Positions 1 through 7,128 of a DNA stretch of 18,344 nucleotides are shown here, piece after piece. The translations under genes were made by a program, and so were the position numbers. The stretch's first letter is position 1; every line of letters begins with the position of its first letter. The notes beneath the pieces are model-generated. The model did not search any database and was not told the DNA's origin. It saw only the letters and a list, made by a program, of their open reading frames with translations. The DNA is from Bacteroidota bacterium (GTDB lineage Bacteria; Bacteroidota; Bacteroidia; Chitinophagales; LD1): assembly GCA_028288545.1 (NCBI GenBank), contig JAQBNQ010000573.1:1-18344 (forward strand). Reading direction: 5' to 3'.

Positions 1-2
1 CT

Positions 3-788
3 ATACTAAGGCCGGAAGCAAACTCGGCTTACCTGCAGAATTTTCATAAAGAGTTTTTCTTCTATCTACCTGTCAGTTTAAATGTATTGCATCAGGATTT
101 TTCCCTGCTTTTATATTTTTTATCCTCACCTGGAGGACACCAGGTTTTAGCGCTGGTGCTGCATGGAGTATGTATCTTTATAGCCATAATTTATTTGGTG
201 AGTTTCAATACTTCTAAACTGCTATTAATAGTTCTGCCTTTGTTGTTTTTGCTTTTAGCAGCTGCGCTCCATCAGTATACGCTGATAAAACGTGTGACTT
301 TATTTTCGATGCCCTTGATGCTTGTACTAATCGCAATTGGATTGCAGCAATTGCTAAGTGTAAAATTTATTGCAGTCCGGCTTACGGTACTCGCATTCGC
401 CGTAATTTGTTTTATCAATTTTAACGCACTAAAGAATTTTATATACCCTATGCAGGAAGAAGAGATGAAACAAAGCCTTCAATTTCTAAAACAAAAGAAT
501 ATCCGGGGAGACGAATTATATGTGCAACAACTGGCAGCCCCTGCTTATATCTACTACACACAAATACATCCACAAAAACAAAATTGGACCTTTCAATCGG
601 GGGGTAAGCTTTTTGAGTGGTATACCAATATAGACTCACTTTCAAAAACTTTTCCAAAAGGGGCAGCTGTACTTTACAGTTGGGATGACCCCGCAACAAT
701 CGAAGGACAGCAAACAACGATACGCAAGAACCTTGCCCTTGCTGATAGTAATTTAGTAAGAGGTGGGCGGGTGTATATCTATAGGTAG
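3..788 (+). CDS. C-terminal part of a polytopic membrane protein, probably a family-39-type glycosyltransferase (5' truncated)
   Basis: The reading frame is open from the left edge, so the N-terminus lies outside the window. A TTG at position 87 is only an internal Leu codon and should not be taken as the start. About 261 residues are visible. The first half has several hydrophobic stretches likely to be membrane helices, including one after a basic-aromatic segment (KRVTLFSMPLMLVLIAIGL) that resembles the last helices of GT39/ArnT-like mannosyltransferases. The last ~110 residues are soluble (QSLQFLKQKNIRGDELYVQQ...YIYYTQIHP), the kind of small C-terminal domain found after the helices in Bacteroidota GT39 proteins. 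Such enzymes transfer sugars from polyprenyl-phosphate donors across the inner membrane. The catalytic N-terminal loop is not visible, so the family call rests on architecture and general resemblance; another membrane protein is possible. Confidence 0.55.
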   Translation: MLRPEANSAYLQNFHKEFFFYLPVSLNVLHQDFSLLLYFLSSPGGHQVLALVLHGVCIFIAIIYLVSFNTSKLLLIVLPLLFLLLAAALHQYTLIKRVTLFSMPLMLVLIAIGLQQLLSVKFIAVRLTVLAFAVICFINFNALKNFIYPMQEEEMKQSLQFLKQKNIRGDELYVQQLAAPAYIYYTQIHPQKQNWTFQSGGKLFEWYTNIDSLSKTFPKGAAVLYSWDDPATIEGQQTTIRKNLALADSNLVRGGRVYIYR

Positions 789-835
789 TGCCATGTACGT
801 GAGCTCAAATAGCTTTTTAAAAAACGTATTTATAT

Positions 836-843
836 TACTTTCG
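836..843 (+). promoter_or_regulatory. Possible -7 element upstream of fumC
   Basis: TACTTTCG matches the Bacteroidota -7 consensus TAnnTTTG at all but one fixed position and lies 31 bases before the fumC start. A T-rich run at 814-818 is at roughly the right distance for the -33 element, but it is not TTTG. This is a weak motif match only. Confidence 0.25.
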
Positions 844-874
844 CCACCACAACTAAATCCTACAGGGTAAAACA

Positions 875-2275
875 ATGGAATACAGGAAAGAAAAAGATAC
901 CATGGGCGAGGTAAATGTACCTGCAAATGTTTATTGGGGAGCACAAACTGAACGCTCGGTAGAGAATTTCAGAATTGCGCAGGATATTAATAAGATGCCT
1001 AAAGAAATTATCAAGGCATTTGCTTACCTGAAAAAAGGCGCTGCCCTGGCCAATGTGGATGCAGGGGTTTTGACAAAAGATAAAAGCGACCTGATAGGGA
1101 AAGTTTGCGATGAAATACTGGCAGGTAAACTAGACGATCAGTTTCCGTTAGTAGTTTGGCAAACCGGTTCAGGTACCCAAAGTAATATGAACGTTAACGA
1201 GGTAATTGCCTACCGCGCTCACGTTATAAACGGTGGCAGTTTACTGGATGAAAAAAAATCCGTTCACCCGAACGATGATGTCAATAAGTCTCAGTCATCC
1301 AATGATACATTCCCTACAGCAATGCATATTGCCGCTTACAAAATATTGGTTGAAACTACGATACCCGGAATTAAAAAGTTGAGAGATACCCTGGCTGGCA
1401 AAAGCAAGGAGTTTATGCATGTTGTAAAGATCGGCCGGACGCATTTAATGGATGCCACCCCACTTACACTTGGTCAGGAAATTTCGGGCTATGTTTCGCA
1501 GTTAGACCACGGACTTCGTGCCATCAACAACACCCTGGCACATTTATCCGAACTTGCTTTGGGTGGTACAGCAGTTGGTACCGGCATTAATACCCCGGAG
1601 GGTTACGATGTAAACGTGGCTAAAAAAATTGCTGAGCTAACCGGTCTTCCATTTGTAACCGCCGAAAATAAATTCGAGGCTCTCGCAGCACACGATGCCA
1701 TTGTAGAAGCGCATGGTGCTTTAAAAACAGTTGCCTGCAGTATGATGAAAATTGCCAACGATATCCGCTTACTGGCCTCCGGCCCGCGTTGCGGGATTGG
1801 CGAATTATTTATACCGGATAATGAACCCGGCTCCTCCATTATGCCGGGCAAGGTGAATCCCACGCAATGCGAAGCCATGACCATGGTGGCAGCACAGGTG
1901 TTAGGTAACGATGTTGCCATCAATATTGGCGGTGCCACCGGCCACTTTGAATTAAATGTTTTTAAACCGGTAATGATCTACAACTTCCTGCACTCGGCAA
2001 GACTGATTGGCGATGTGTGTGTTTCGTTTAACGACAAATGCGCAATTGGCATAAAACCCATCGAAGAAAATATTAAGACTAACCTTAACAATTCCTTGAT
2101 GTTGGTTACGGCTTTGAATACTAAAATCGGCTATTACAAAGCCGCCGAAATAGCACAAACCGCTCATAAAACAGGTAAAACCCTTAAGGATACTGCCATA
2201 TCGCTTGGCTACCTTACCTCCGAACAATTTGACGAGTGGGTTGACCCTAAAACCATGGTAGGAAATATCGGTTAG
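875..2275 (+). CDS. fumC: Class II fumarate hydratase
   Basis: Iron-independent fumarase, interconverting fumarate and (S)-malate in the cytosolic TCA cycle. The 466-residue product has the normal length. Signature blocks are all present: GSGTQSNMN at 98-106, the B-site loop HPNDDVN at 131-137, SSNDTFPT at 141-148, GRTHLMDA with His190 (equivalent to E. coli FumC His188), and the mobile loop GSSIMPGKVNP at 319-329 with Ser320 (equivalent to Ser318), Lys326 and Asn328. The ATG at 875 gives the usual N-terminus MEYRxEKDTMGEV, so the start is well supported. Aspartase, argininosuccinate lyase and adenylosuccinate lyase share the fold, but the HPNDDVN and GSGTQSNMN forms are those of fumarase. 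The gene appears to be its own unit: 86 bases separate it from the upstream gene and a strong terminator follows. Confidence 0.97.
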   Translation: MEYRKEKDTMGEVNVPANVYWGAQTERSVENFRIAQDINKMPKEIIKAFAYLKKGAALANVDAGVLTKDKSDLIGKVCDEILAGKLDDQFPLVVWQTGSGTQSNMNVNEVIAYRAHVINGGSLLDEKKSVHPNDDVNKSQSSNDTFPTAMHIAAYKILVETTIPGIKKLRDTLAGKSKEFMHVVKIGRTHLMDATPLTLGQEISGYVSQLDHGLRAINNTLAHLSELALGGTAVGTGINTPEGYDVNVAKKIAELTGLPFVTAENKFEALAAHDAIVEAHGALKTVACSMMKIANDIRLLASGPRCGIGELFIPDNEPGSSIMPGKVNPTQCEAMTMVAAQVLGNDVAINIGGATGHFELNVFKPVMIYNFLHSARLIGDVCVSFNDKCAIGIKPIEENIKTNLNNSLMLVTALNTKIGYYKAAEIAQTAHKTGKTLKDTAISLGYLTSEQFDEWVDPKTMVGNIG

Positions 2276-2280
2276 TCTAT

Positions 2281-2295
2281 AGGCGTTTTATCGCC
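2281..2295 (+). other. Small hairpin just after the fumC stop
   Basis: A five-base inverted repeat (AGGCG / CGCCT) with a short TTTTAT loop begins five bases after the fumC stop codon. It has no T-tract; it may stabilise the mRNA end or simply precede the stronger terminator downstream. Confidence 0.3.
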
Positions 2296-2316
2296 TTAAA
2301 CTTGTTAATCTTATAC

Positions 2317-2350
2317 AATCCCCGCCAAAAAAGCGGGGATTTTTTGTTTT
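2317..2350 (+). terminator. Intrinsic terminator of fumC
   Basis: Perfect inverted repeat ATCCCCGC / GCGGGGAT (2318-2325 and 2333-2340), extendable by one A-T pair, with a 7-base CAAAAAA loop and followed directly by TTTTTGTTTT. This is a textbook rho-independent terminator, 42 bases after the fumC stop codon. Confidence 0.92.
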
Positions 2351-2372
2351 GAAATTTCATTGGCTATCTTCA
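2343..2372 (+). promoter_or_regulatory. Possible promoter for the four-gene T9SS cluster
   Basis: TTTG at 2343-2346 and TATCTTCA at 2365-2372 are separated by 18 bases, close to the Bacteroidota -33 TTTG / -7 TAnnTTTG arrangement. The -7 element matches 4 of the 6 fixed bases. It ends 21 bases before the ATG at 2394 and overlaps the T-tract of the fumC terminator. Motif match only. Confidence 0.35.
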
Positions 2373-2393
2373 CCCCTCATAAAACAAAAACAC

Positions 2394-3170
2394 ATGAAAA
2401 AATTCGCCCCTATTCTAGCCTTATTTTTATTAAGTTTTGGTGCAGTTTCTGCTCAATGTACAGTAAACGTAAACGATACGGTTTTCGGTTTTACACCGCC
2501 CGATTCAACGTTTCCTGAAATTTTGAAAGGGGTGCCTTTAAACAGCAGTTATGTAACACAGGCTTATGTTCCTGCTACGTTTACATTTAGCGGTTTTACC
2601 GTTGTTATTCACTGGATAACTATTACCAATGTAACTGGTTTCCCAACTGGTATTACTTACGCAAAAAATCCGCTTAACGATACAATTTATGGTGGTGGCC
2701 GTCAGTGCATCGCTTTATCAGGTGTTACTACCGATACTCCGGGTATCTACCAATTGGCCTTTGAAGGACTTGTATATGTAACCGTGCCAATTTTGGGTGA
2801 TCAATATTATACTATCCACCAGCTGGACTCTATGGCTGCATCTCAGCCGGGCGCTCCTAAATTGGGATACAAACTAAAAGAAGTTGACCCTGCTGGTATC
2901 AATGATATTAATACTGCACTGGTTTCGGCTATGCAGGTAGTACCAAATCCAAACAATGGTCAGTTTGATGTAAAATTCAACTACAACGGATTATTACAGG
3001 GCGAGCTTAGAGTGATAGATATAACAGGAAAAGAAGTTTTAAGCCAGCGCCTGGATGCTGATGGTTTCTACTCAACTACTATTGACCTCAGGAACCTTGC
3101 AAAGGGTATGTACTCAGTGCAGCTTAGAACTGAAAGTGGCATGGCCTCAAAAATTGTTTCAGTAGAATAA
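2394..3170 (+). CDS. Secreted T9SS type A sorting-domain protein, paralog 1 of 4
   Basis: A 258-residue protein. The start is the ATG at 2394, because it opens directly with a signal peptide (MKKFAPILALFLLSFGAVSA, cleavage before Gln21); the in-frame TTG at 2349 lies inside the fumC terminator T-tract. The body (about 22-180) carries the core shared by the cluster, here TGFPTGITYAKNP followed by QCIALSG. The last ~75 residues are a type A sorting domain: PNPNNGQF, RVIDITGKEV, STTIDLRNLAKGMYSVQL. This domain routes the protein through T9SS for surface attachment or release. Only two cysteines are present (22 and 105), while the three downstream paralogs have four. It is the most divergent member and the first in the presumed operon. 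Binding or enzymatic function is unknown; no catalytic motif is seen. Confidence 0.85.
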   Translation: MKKFAPILALFLLSFGAVSAQCTVNVNDTVFGFTPPDSTFPEILKGVPLNSSYVTQAYVPATFTFSGFTVVIHWITITNVTGFPTGITYAKNPLNDTIYGGGRQCIALSGVTTDTPGIYQLAFEGLVYVTVPILGDQYYTIHQLDSMAASQPGAPKLGYKLKEVDPAGINDINTALVSAMQVVPNPNNGQFDVKFNYNGLLQGELRVIDITGKEVLSQRLDADGFYSTTIDLRNLAKGMYSVQLRTESGMASKIVSVE

Positions 3171-3179
3171 TTATCGTTT

Positions 3180-3199
3180 TTTAAAAATCGATTTTTAAA
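3180..3199. repeat. Perfect 20-bp palindrome between paralogs 1 and 2
   Basis: The bases from 3180 to 3199 equal their own reverse complement, centred on ATCGAT and flanked by A5/T5 runs and TTT/AAA ends. It sits 10 bases after the stop of paralog 1 and 19 bases before the start of paralog 2. It could form a weak A/T hairpin in RNA or a symmetric protein-binding site; nothing in the sequence decides which. Confidence 0.6.
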
Positions 3200-3218
3200 C
3201 CTTAAACATTATAAGAAA

Positions 3219-4010
3219 ATGAAAAGGCTTTTTACAATTGTGGCTTTTATGGCTGCTACTATGGGGTTTGTTAATGCCCAGTGCACTATTGATTCATCGC
3301 ATTTAGCTACGCCAGGTGTTTACCCTGCCCCGGATTCATTGCCATGTATTATTCAAAATGTGGCTTATGATCAAACTGTGCAGGGTAGAATACAGGCTGG
3401 TAAGGATACCACAGTTCTGGGTCAAACAGGTACAGTTACAGTTGATTCAATCAGTATAGATACCATTAGCGGATTGCCTGCCGGCATTAACTGGACAAAA
3501 TATCCCAATGTACTGCAAGGTGGAGGAACAGGTTGTATCACATTTTCGGGAACCACTACTGCTGCAGTCGGCGATTATACTTTAACTGCAACCGGCAGGG
3601 CCTGGTTTACTATTAATGCTGGCGCTATCTCAAATTATCATTATGCCTACCACGGCGACCTTACAAGATTTTCTGCATTCGGCGGATATCACCTTACCGT
3701 GGTTGCCAGCTTTAGCGACTGTACCCACATTACTGGTGTAAACGAAGTGAACAACGATCTGACTTCTTTAATATCTATCTATCCTAATCCTAATACCGGA
3801 ATATTTGAGTTTAAACTTGAATCGGGCAAAAGAGTAAGCGGCGATATGAGAATTTTTGATGTTACCGGAAAAGTTGTTTACACTCAACTGCTGGATGTAA
3901 CAGGATTTTATAACACCACCATTGACCTAAGTAAATTTTCGAAGGGCCTTTACACGCTTCAGATCAGAACTGCAGATGGTTTTGCCTCGAAAAATATTTC
4001 AGTAGAATAA
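3219..4010 (+). CDS. Secreted T9SS type A sorting-domain protein, paralog 2 of 4
   Basis: A 263-residue protein with signal peptide (MKRLFTIVAFMAATMGFVNA, cut before Gln21), an Ig-like body with four cysteines (22, 43, 106, 168), the cluster core SGLPAGINWTKYP...GGGTGCITFSG, and a C-terminal sorting domain (YPNPNTGIFEFKL, IFDVTGKVVY, NTTIDLSKFSKGLYTLQI). The core resembles uncharacterised secreted proteins of Bacteroidota in which an N-terminal PDSLPC motif precedes a GLPxG...GCI.SGT domain. Closest to paralog 3, whose sorting tail is almost the same (DVTGFYNTTIDLSKFSKGLYTL versus DVAGIYNTSIDLSKFAKGLYTL, differing at a few positions). It follows paralog 1 by 48 bases, with a 20-bp palindrome in the gap. 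No known enzymatic residues. Confidence 0.87.
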   Translation: MKRLFTIVAFMAATMGFVNAQCTIDSSHLATPGVYPAPDSLPCIIQNVAYDQTVQGRIQAGKDTTVLGQTGTVTVDSISIDTISGLPAGINWTKYPNVLQGGGTGCITFSGTTTAAVGDYTLTATGRAWFTINAGAISNYHYAYHGDLTRFSAFGGYHLTVVASFSDCTHITGVNEVNNDLTSLISIYPNPNTGIFEFKLESGKRVSGDMRIFDVTGKVVYTQLLDVTGFYNTTIDLSKFSKGLYTLQIRTADGFASKNISVE

Positions 4011-4034
4011 TTCAGTTTAAACCCACTATTAAAA

Positions 4035-4802
4035 ATGAAGAAGCAGTTTTTGTTTTTTGCCGGCTTGTTCTTGCTTGTTAATGTCGCAAATGCGCAATGT
4101 ACTATTGACCCAAGGGCGCAAACATCACCCGGTATATCTCCAACAGCCGATAATTTGCCATGTGTAGTTACTAATACTCCGTACAACCAGGTAATACAGG
4201 TTCAAAACCTTTCAGGCTTAGGCCCCGGAGGCGCTATAACTGTAGACTCTATGCAGTTAAGTTCTGTTAGTGGTTTACCTACAGGCATCACCTGGGAAAG
4301 CAACCCGCTTACCTTAGCAGGCGGGCAAAATGGTTGTTTAACATTTTCGGGCGTTACTACCAGCCCAACCGGTCAATATACGCTTGGCTGGATAGGCACT
4401 GTATGGTTTACTGCCCCTTTACTTGGCAAGCAAATGTACACCGGCGACCTTACAAGGTTTGGTGGCGCTCCGTTTAAATACTACTTACAGGTAATCAACC
4501 CAAGCGATCCATGTATACACGCTGTAAGCATTAACGATGTTAGTTCCGATTTAAACGCGGCTATATCTGTTTATCCTAACCCAAACAACGGCGTTTTTGA
4601 ATTTAAGATGGATGCTGCAAAGCGTGTTAACGGCGAGATGGTAATTATAGATATGACCGGTAGAATATTGTATACCGAAAAGCTGGACGTTGCCGGCATT
4701 TACAATACATCTATCGACCTTAGCAAATTTGCCAAAGGCCTTTACACCCTGCAATTAAGAACTGCCGATGGTTTTGCATCGAAGAATATTTCAATTCAAT
4801 AG
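4035..4802 (+). CDS. Secreted T9SS type A sorting-domain protein, paralog 3 of 4
   Basis: A 255-residue protein: signal peptide (MKKQFLFFAGLFLLVNVANA, cut before Gln21), four cysteines in the body (22, 43, 101, 160), core SGLPTGITWESNP...GGQNGCLTFSG, and the sorting domain (YPNPNNGVFEFKM, IIDMTGRILY, NTSIDLSKFAKGLYTLQL). It starts only 24 bases after paralog 2 and is its nearest relative, with near-identical ends (RTADGFASKNIS), which suggests a fairly recent tandem duplication. It also shares the TGDLTRF segment with paralog 2 (HGDLTRF). It is expected outside the outer membrane. The specific ligand or role cannot be inferred. Confidence 0.87.
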   Translation: MKKQFLFFAGLFLLVNVANAQCTIDPRAQTSPGISPTADNLPCVVTNTPYNQVIQVQNLSGLGPGGAITVDSMQLSSVSGLPTGITWESNPLTLAGGQNGCLTFSGVTTSPTGQYTLGWIGTVWFTAPLLGKQMYTGDLTRFGGAPFKYYLQVINPSDPCIHAVSINDVSSDLNAAISVYPNPNNGVFEFKMDAAKRVNGEMVIIDMTGRILYTEKLDVAGIYNTSIDLSKFAKGLYTLQLRTADGFASKNISIQ

Positions 4803-4857
4803 CTAATCTCTCTTAATTAATAAAAGACAAAGCCAAGCATAAAATAACAACCGGGAA

Positions 4858-5625
4858 ATGAGAAAAATATTTTTGATTACAACTGTGTTTTTCGCATCTC
4901 TCGGTTTCGTTTTTAGCCAGCCCTGTACACTTACAACCATCGATTCGTCGTTCATTGCCCCATCACCAGATTCATTGCCCTGTATTGAACGCGGACTTCC
5001 TTATTCCAACTCTATACAAATAAACATGCCGGGCGCTTTTGACGGCTTGATCACGCTCGACTCATTGGTTATTACTTCCATAACCGGATTGCCAAACGGC
5101 ATTACTTACGCTACTAATCCTGCCAGTAATGTTTACTACGGCAACACCAGCGGCTGTATCCTCTTTTCAGGAACTACCAATGATACTGCTGCAGGCTACG
5201 AACTTTATTTTGAAGGTTACGCAGTTGTTTCATCGCCTAATTCAGGCACACACACGCTTTCTCTTACACAACTGGCACAACTTAACGGCCCTGTGCCCGA
5301 GTTTCAATTAAACGTTATCAACCAAAGCGACTCCTGTCACCCCGAGGCTTTAACCGGTATTAAAAACCTTGCTTCAAATATTAATTGGAGCATCAGCCCC
5401 AACCCAAACAACGGTGTTTTTGAATTGAAACTGGATGCCGGAAATAAAACGAGCGGAGAAATTGTTGTAACCGATATAAGCGGAAGAGTTGCCTACTCTC
5501 AAAAATTAGAAACTACAGGTTTTTACCAAACTACCTTCAATCTTTCCACACTAAGCAAAGGTCTCTATCTTCTTCAACTAAGAACGGAAGAGGGGATTGC
5601 GAGTAAGAAGATTTCCATACAATAA
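4858..5625 (+). CDS. Secreted T9SS type A sorting-domain protein, paralog 4 of 4
   Basis: A 255-residue protein: signal peptide (MRKIFLITTVFFASLGFVFS, cut near Gln21), four body cysteines (23, 42, 100, 160), core TGLPNGITYATNPASNVYYGNTSGCILFSG, and a sorting domain (SPNPNNGVFELKL, VTDISGRVAY, QTTFNLSTLSKGLYLLQL). The YATNP and VYYG stretches are closer to paralog 1 (YAKNP, IYGG), while the four-cysteine pattern matches paralogs 2 and 3, so it is intermediate. It lies 55 bases after paralog 3 and ends the cluster, facing the convergent purD. Function unknown. Confidence 0.86.
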   Translation: MRKIFLITTVFFASLGFVFSQPCTLTTIDSSFIAPSPDSLPCIERGLPYSNSIQINMPGAFDGLITLDSLVITSITGLPNGITYATNPASNVYYGNTSGCILFSGTTNDTAAGYELYFEGYAVVSSPNSGTHTLSLTQLAQLNGPVPEFQLNVINQSDSCHPEALTGIKNLASNINWSISPNPNNGVFELKLDAGNKTSGEIVVTDISGRVAYSQKLETTGFYQTTFNLSTLSKGLYLLQLRTEEGIASKKISIQ

Positions 5626-5641
5626 CAGCCACCCCTCTTAA

Positions 5642-5658
5642 TCTCCCCAAAGGGGAGA
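5642..5658. repeat. GC-rich hairpin between convergent T9SS cluster and purD
   Basis: TCTCCCC and GGGGAGA form a 7-bp stem with a 3-base AAA loop, 17 bases after the stop of T9SS paralog 4. No T-run follows on either strand, so it is not a classical intrinsic terminator, but its place between two convergent genes fits a transcription end. Similar CCCC-AAA-GGGG palindromes recur between genes in Bacteroidota, so it may be a dispersed repeat. Confidence 0.45.
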
Positions 5659-5693
5659 GATAAAATACACAACAAAAACGTGCATTTCCATTA

Positions 5694-5725
5694 TCAAATT
5701 ATCACATCGTCACATTATCACATTA
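5694..5725. repeat. Four tandem octamers ending at the purD stop codon
   Basis: Four 8-base units in a row: TCAAATTA, TCACATCG, TCACATTA, TCACATTA. The final TTA is the complement of the purD TAA stop codon, so the array begins exactly at the 3' end of that gene. It has no coding role. Confidence 0.75.
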
Positions 5726-6997
5726 TTTAAACTCATATCCGATATCCCTGCGATAATATTTTCCTTCAAAATTTATCTTCTCAATCGACGCATTTGATTT
5801 TGCCACCGCCTCCTGAATATCTTTACCAAAAGAAGTAACTGCCAGTACACGGCCCCCGTTTGTAACAAGTTTTCCGTTTTCCATTTTCGTTCCCGCATGA
5901 AAAACAATGGAGTCTTTCACCGAATCCAAGCCCGTAATCTCTTTTCCTTTTTCAAAGCTTTCAGGATATCCGCCACTGGCAACTATAACTGTTGCTGCAG
6001 CGCGGCTATCAATTTCAATTATCTCATCCTGCAACCTGCCTTCGGCTAAGGCCACAAAATGTTTTACCAGGTCCGATTTTATTCTTGGGAAAACGATCTC
6101 AGTTTCAGGGTCACCCATGCGGCAGTTGTATTCAATTACATAAGGCTCGCCGTTTACATTCATAAAGCCGATGTAAATAAAACCCTGGTAAACGATATTA
6201 TCCTTTTGCAATCCTCTAATGGTGGGGATGATGGTTTGCTCCTCCACTTTCTTCATCAATACATCATCCAAAAAAGGTACTGGCGAAATGCAGCCCATAC
6301 CACCGGTGTTCAGCCCTTTATCTCCTTCGCCAATGCGTTTATAATCTTTTGCATCAGGTAGTATCTTATAATTCATTCCGTCAGTAAGCACAAAAACTGA
6401 AAATTCGATACCCTTTAAAAATTGCTCTATCACCACCTTAGCGCTCGCCTTTCCGAATTTAGCATTGGATATCATCTCACGCAATTCGGCTTTAGCTTCT
6501 TCTTTGGTTTCGCAAATCAAAACGCCTTTACCCAGGGCCAATCCATCTGCCTTTAAAACAATAGGTGGAGTTTGCTGATCAATATATGCAAAGCCCTGCT
6601 CCAGGTTTTCAGCAGTAAATTCCTGGTAAGCCGCAGTAGGGATATTATGCTTCGCCATAAATCTTTTGGCAAAAGATTTACTTCCCTCTAACGTAGCTCC
6701 AAGTTTTGAAGGGCCTATAACCGGTATTTTATTCAACAAAGGGTTAGCCTTTAAGTAATCGTAAATGCCGTTCACCAAAGGGTCATCAGGGCCTACCACT
6801 ATCATGTCAATTTGGTTGTTAAGGGCAAATTTTTCTATATCGGCAAAGTCATTAACGCCTATGGCAACATTTTCACCATGCATGGCTGTACCCGCATTTC
6901 CCGGGGCTATATAAAGTTTACTACAAAGCGGACTTTCGGTTATTTTTCTTGCAAAAGCATGTTCGCGGGCGCCTGAGCCTAAGAGAAGTATGTTCAT
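5723..6997 (-). CDS. purD: Phosphoribosylamine-glycine ligase (GAR synthetase)
   Basis: ATP-dependent ligase joining 5-phosphoribosylamine and glycine to give glycinamide ribonucleotide, the second step of de novo purine synthesis in the cytosol. The 424-residue length is normal for the stand-alone bacterial enzyme. Visible motifs are the N-terminal GSGAREHA at 7-14, IAPGNAGT at 30-37, the ATP-grasp lid IVLKADGLALGKGV at 146-159, the NTGGMGCISP loop at 230-239, and the metal and ATP site EYNCRMGDPETE at 289-300. The start ATG gives the canonical MNILLLGSGAREHA opening. It is transcribed alone, convergent with the T9SS cluster and divergent from the mntA/hepT cassette. Confidence 0.97.
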   Translation of the reverse strand: MNILLLGSGAREHAFARKITESPLCSKLYIAPGNAGTAMHGENVAIGVNDFADIEKFALNNQIDMIVVGPDDPLVNGIYDYLKANPLLNKIPVIGPSKLGATLEGSKSFAKRFMAKHNIPTAAYQEFTAENLEQGFAYIDQQTPPIVLKADGLALGKGVLICETKEEAKAELREMISNAKFGKASAKVVIEQFLKGIEFSVFVLTDGMNYKILPDAKDYKRIGEGDKGLNTGGMGCISPVPFLDDVLMKKVEEQTIIPTIRGLQKDNIVYQGFIYIGFMNVNGEPYVIEYNCRMGDPETEIVFPRIKSDLVKHFVALAEGRLQDEIIEIDSRAAATVIVASGGYPESFEKGKEITGLDSVKDSIVFHAGTKMENGKLVTNGGRVLAVTSFGKDIQEAVAKSNASIEKINFEGKYYRRDIGYEFK

Positions 6998-7027
6998 TAA
7001 TTGCGGTTTTATTGGCTATTAGAGAGG

Positions 7028-7035
7028 CGAATTTA
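7028..7035 (-). promoter_or_regulatory. Possible -7 element of purD
   Basis: Read on the minus strand this is TAAATTCG, one mismatch from TAnnTTTG, 30 bases upstream of the purD ATG. The place where a -33 element would lie falls inside the first direct repeat, where only a TTGG is seen. Weak motif evidence. Confidence 0.25.
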
Positions 7036-7041
7036 GATACG

Positions 7042-7094
7042 AACAAGACATATTAACCAATATATTCTCCACAAATGCCAGTAATTTTCAAAAA
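7042..7094. repeat. Direct repeat copy A, left border of the mntA/hepT cassette
   Basis: About 53 bases starting AACAAGACATATTAACC. The first 34 bases differ from copy B (7821-7875) at a single position; the rest has a few substitutions and two one-base indels. Inside is a small inverted repeat, ATATT-aacc-AATAT (7050-7063), which is preserved in copy B even though one loop base differs. It lies just upstream of both purD (minus) and mntA (plus). Confidence 0.85.
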
Positions 7095-7128
7095 CAAGTG
7101 CCATTATTATTTTGATTATTTTCACAAC

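Noticed and set aside
87..788. TTG at 87 as the start of a complete 233-residue protein
   Set aside because: The same frame is open all the way to the left edge with hydrophobic, protein-like sequence, so the gene is truncated by the window.
1603..1938. Minus-strand 111-codon ORF inside fumC
   Set aside because: Overlaps conserved fumarase motifs including GSSIMPGKVNP; an antisense shadow.
2349..2393. TTG start at 2349 for T9SS paralog 1
   Set aside because: It lies in the T-tract of the fumC terminator and would bury the signal peptide behind 15 residues; ATG 2394 fits the other three paralogs.
2394..5625. T9SS gene cluster as a composite mobile element
   Set aside because: No transposase or terminal inverted repeats flank it; tandem duplication explains it.
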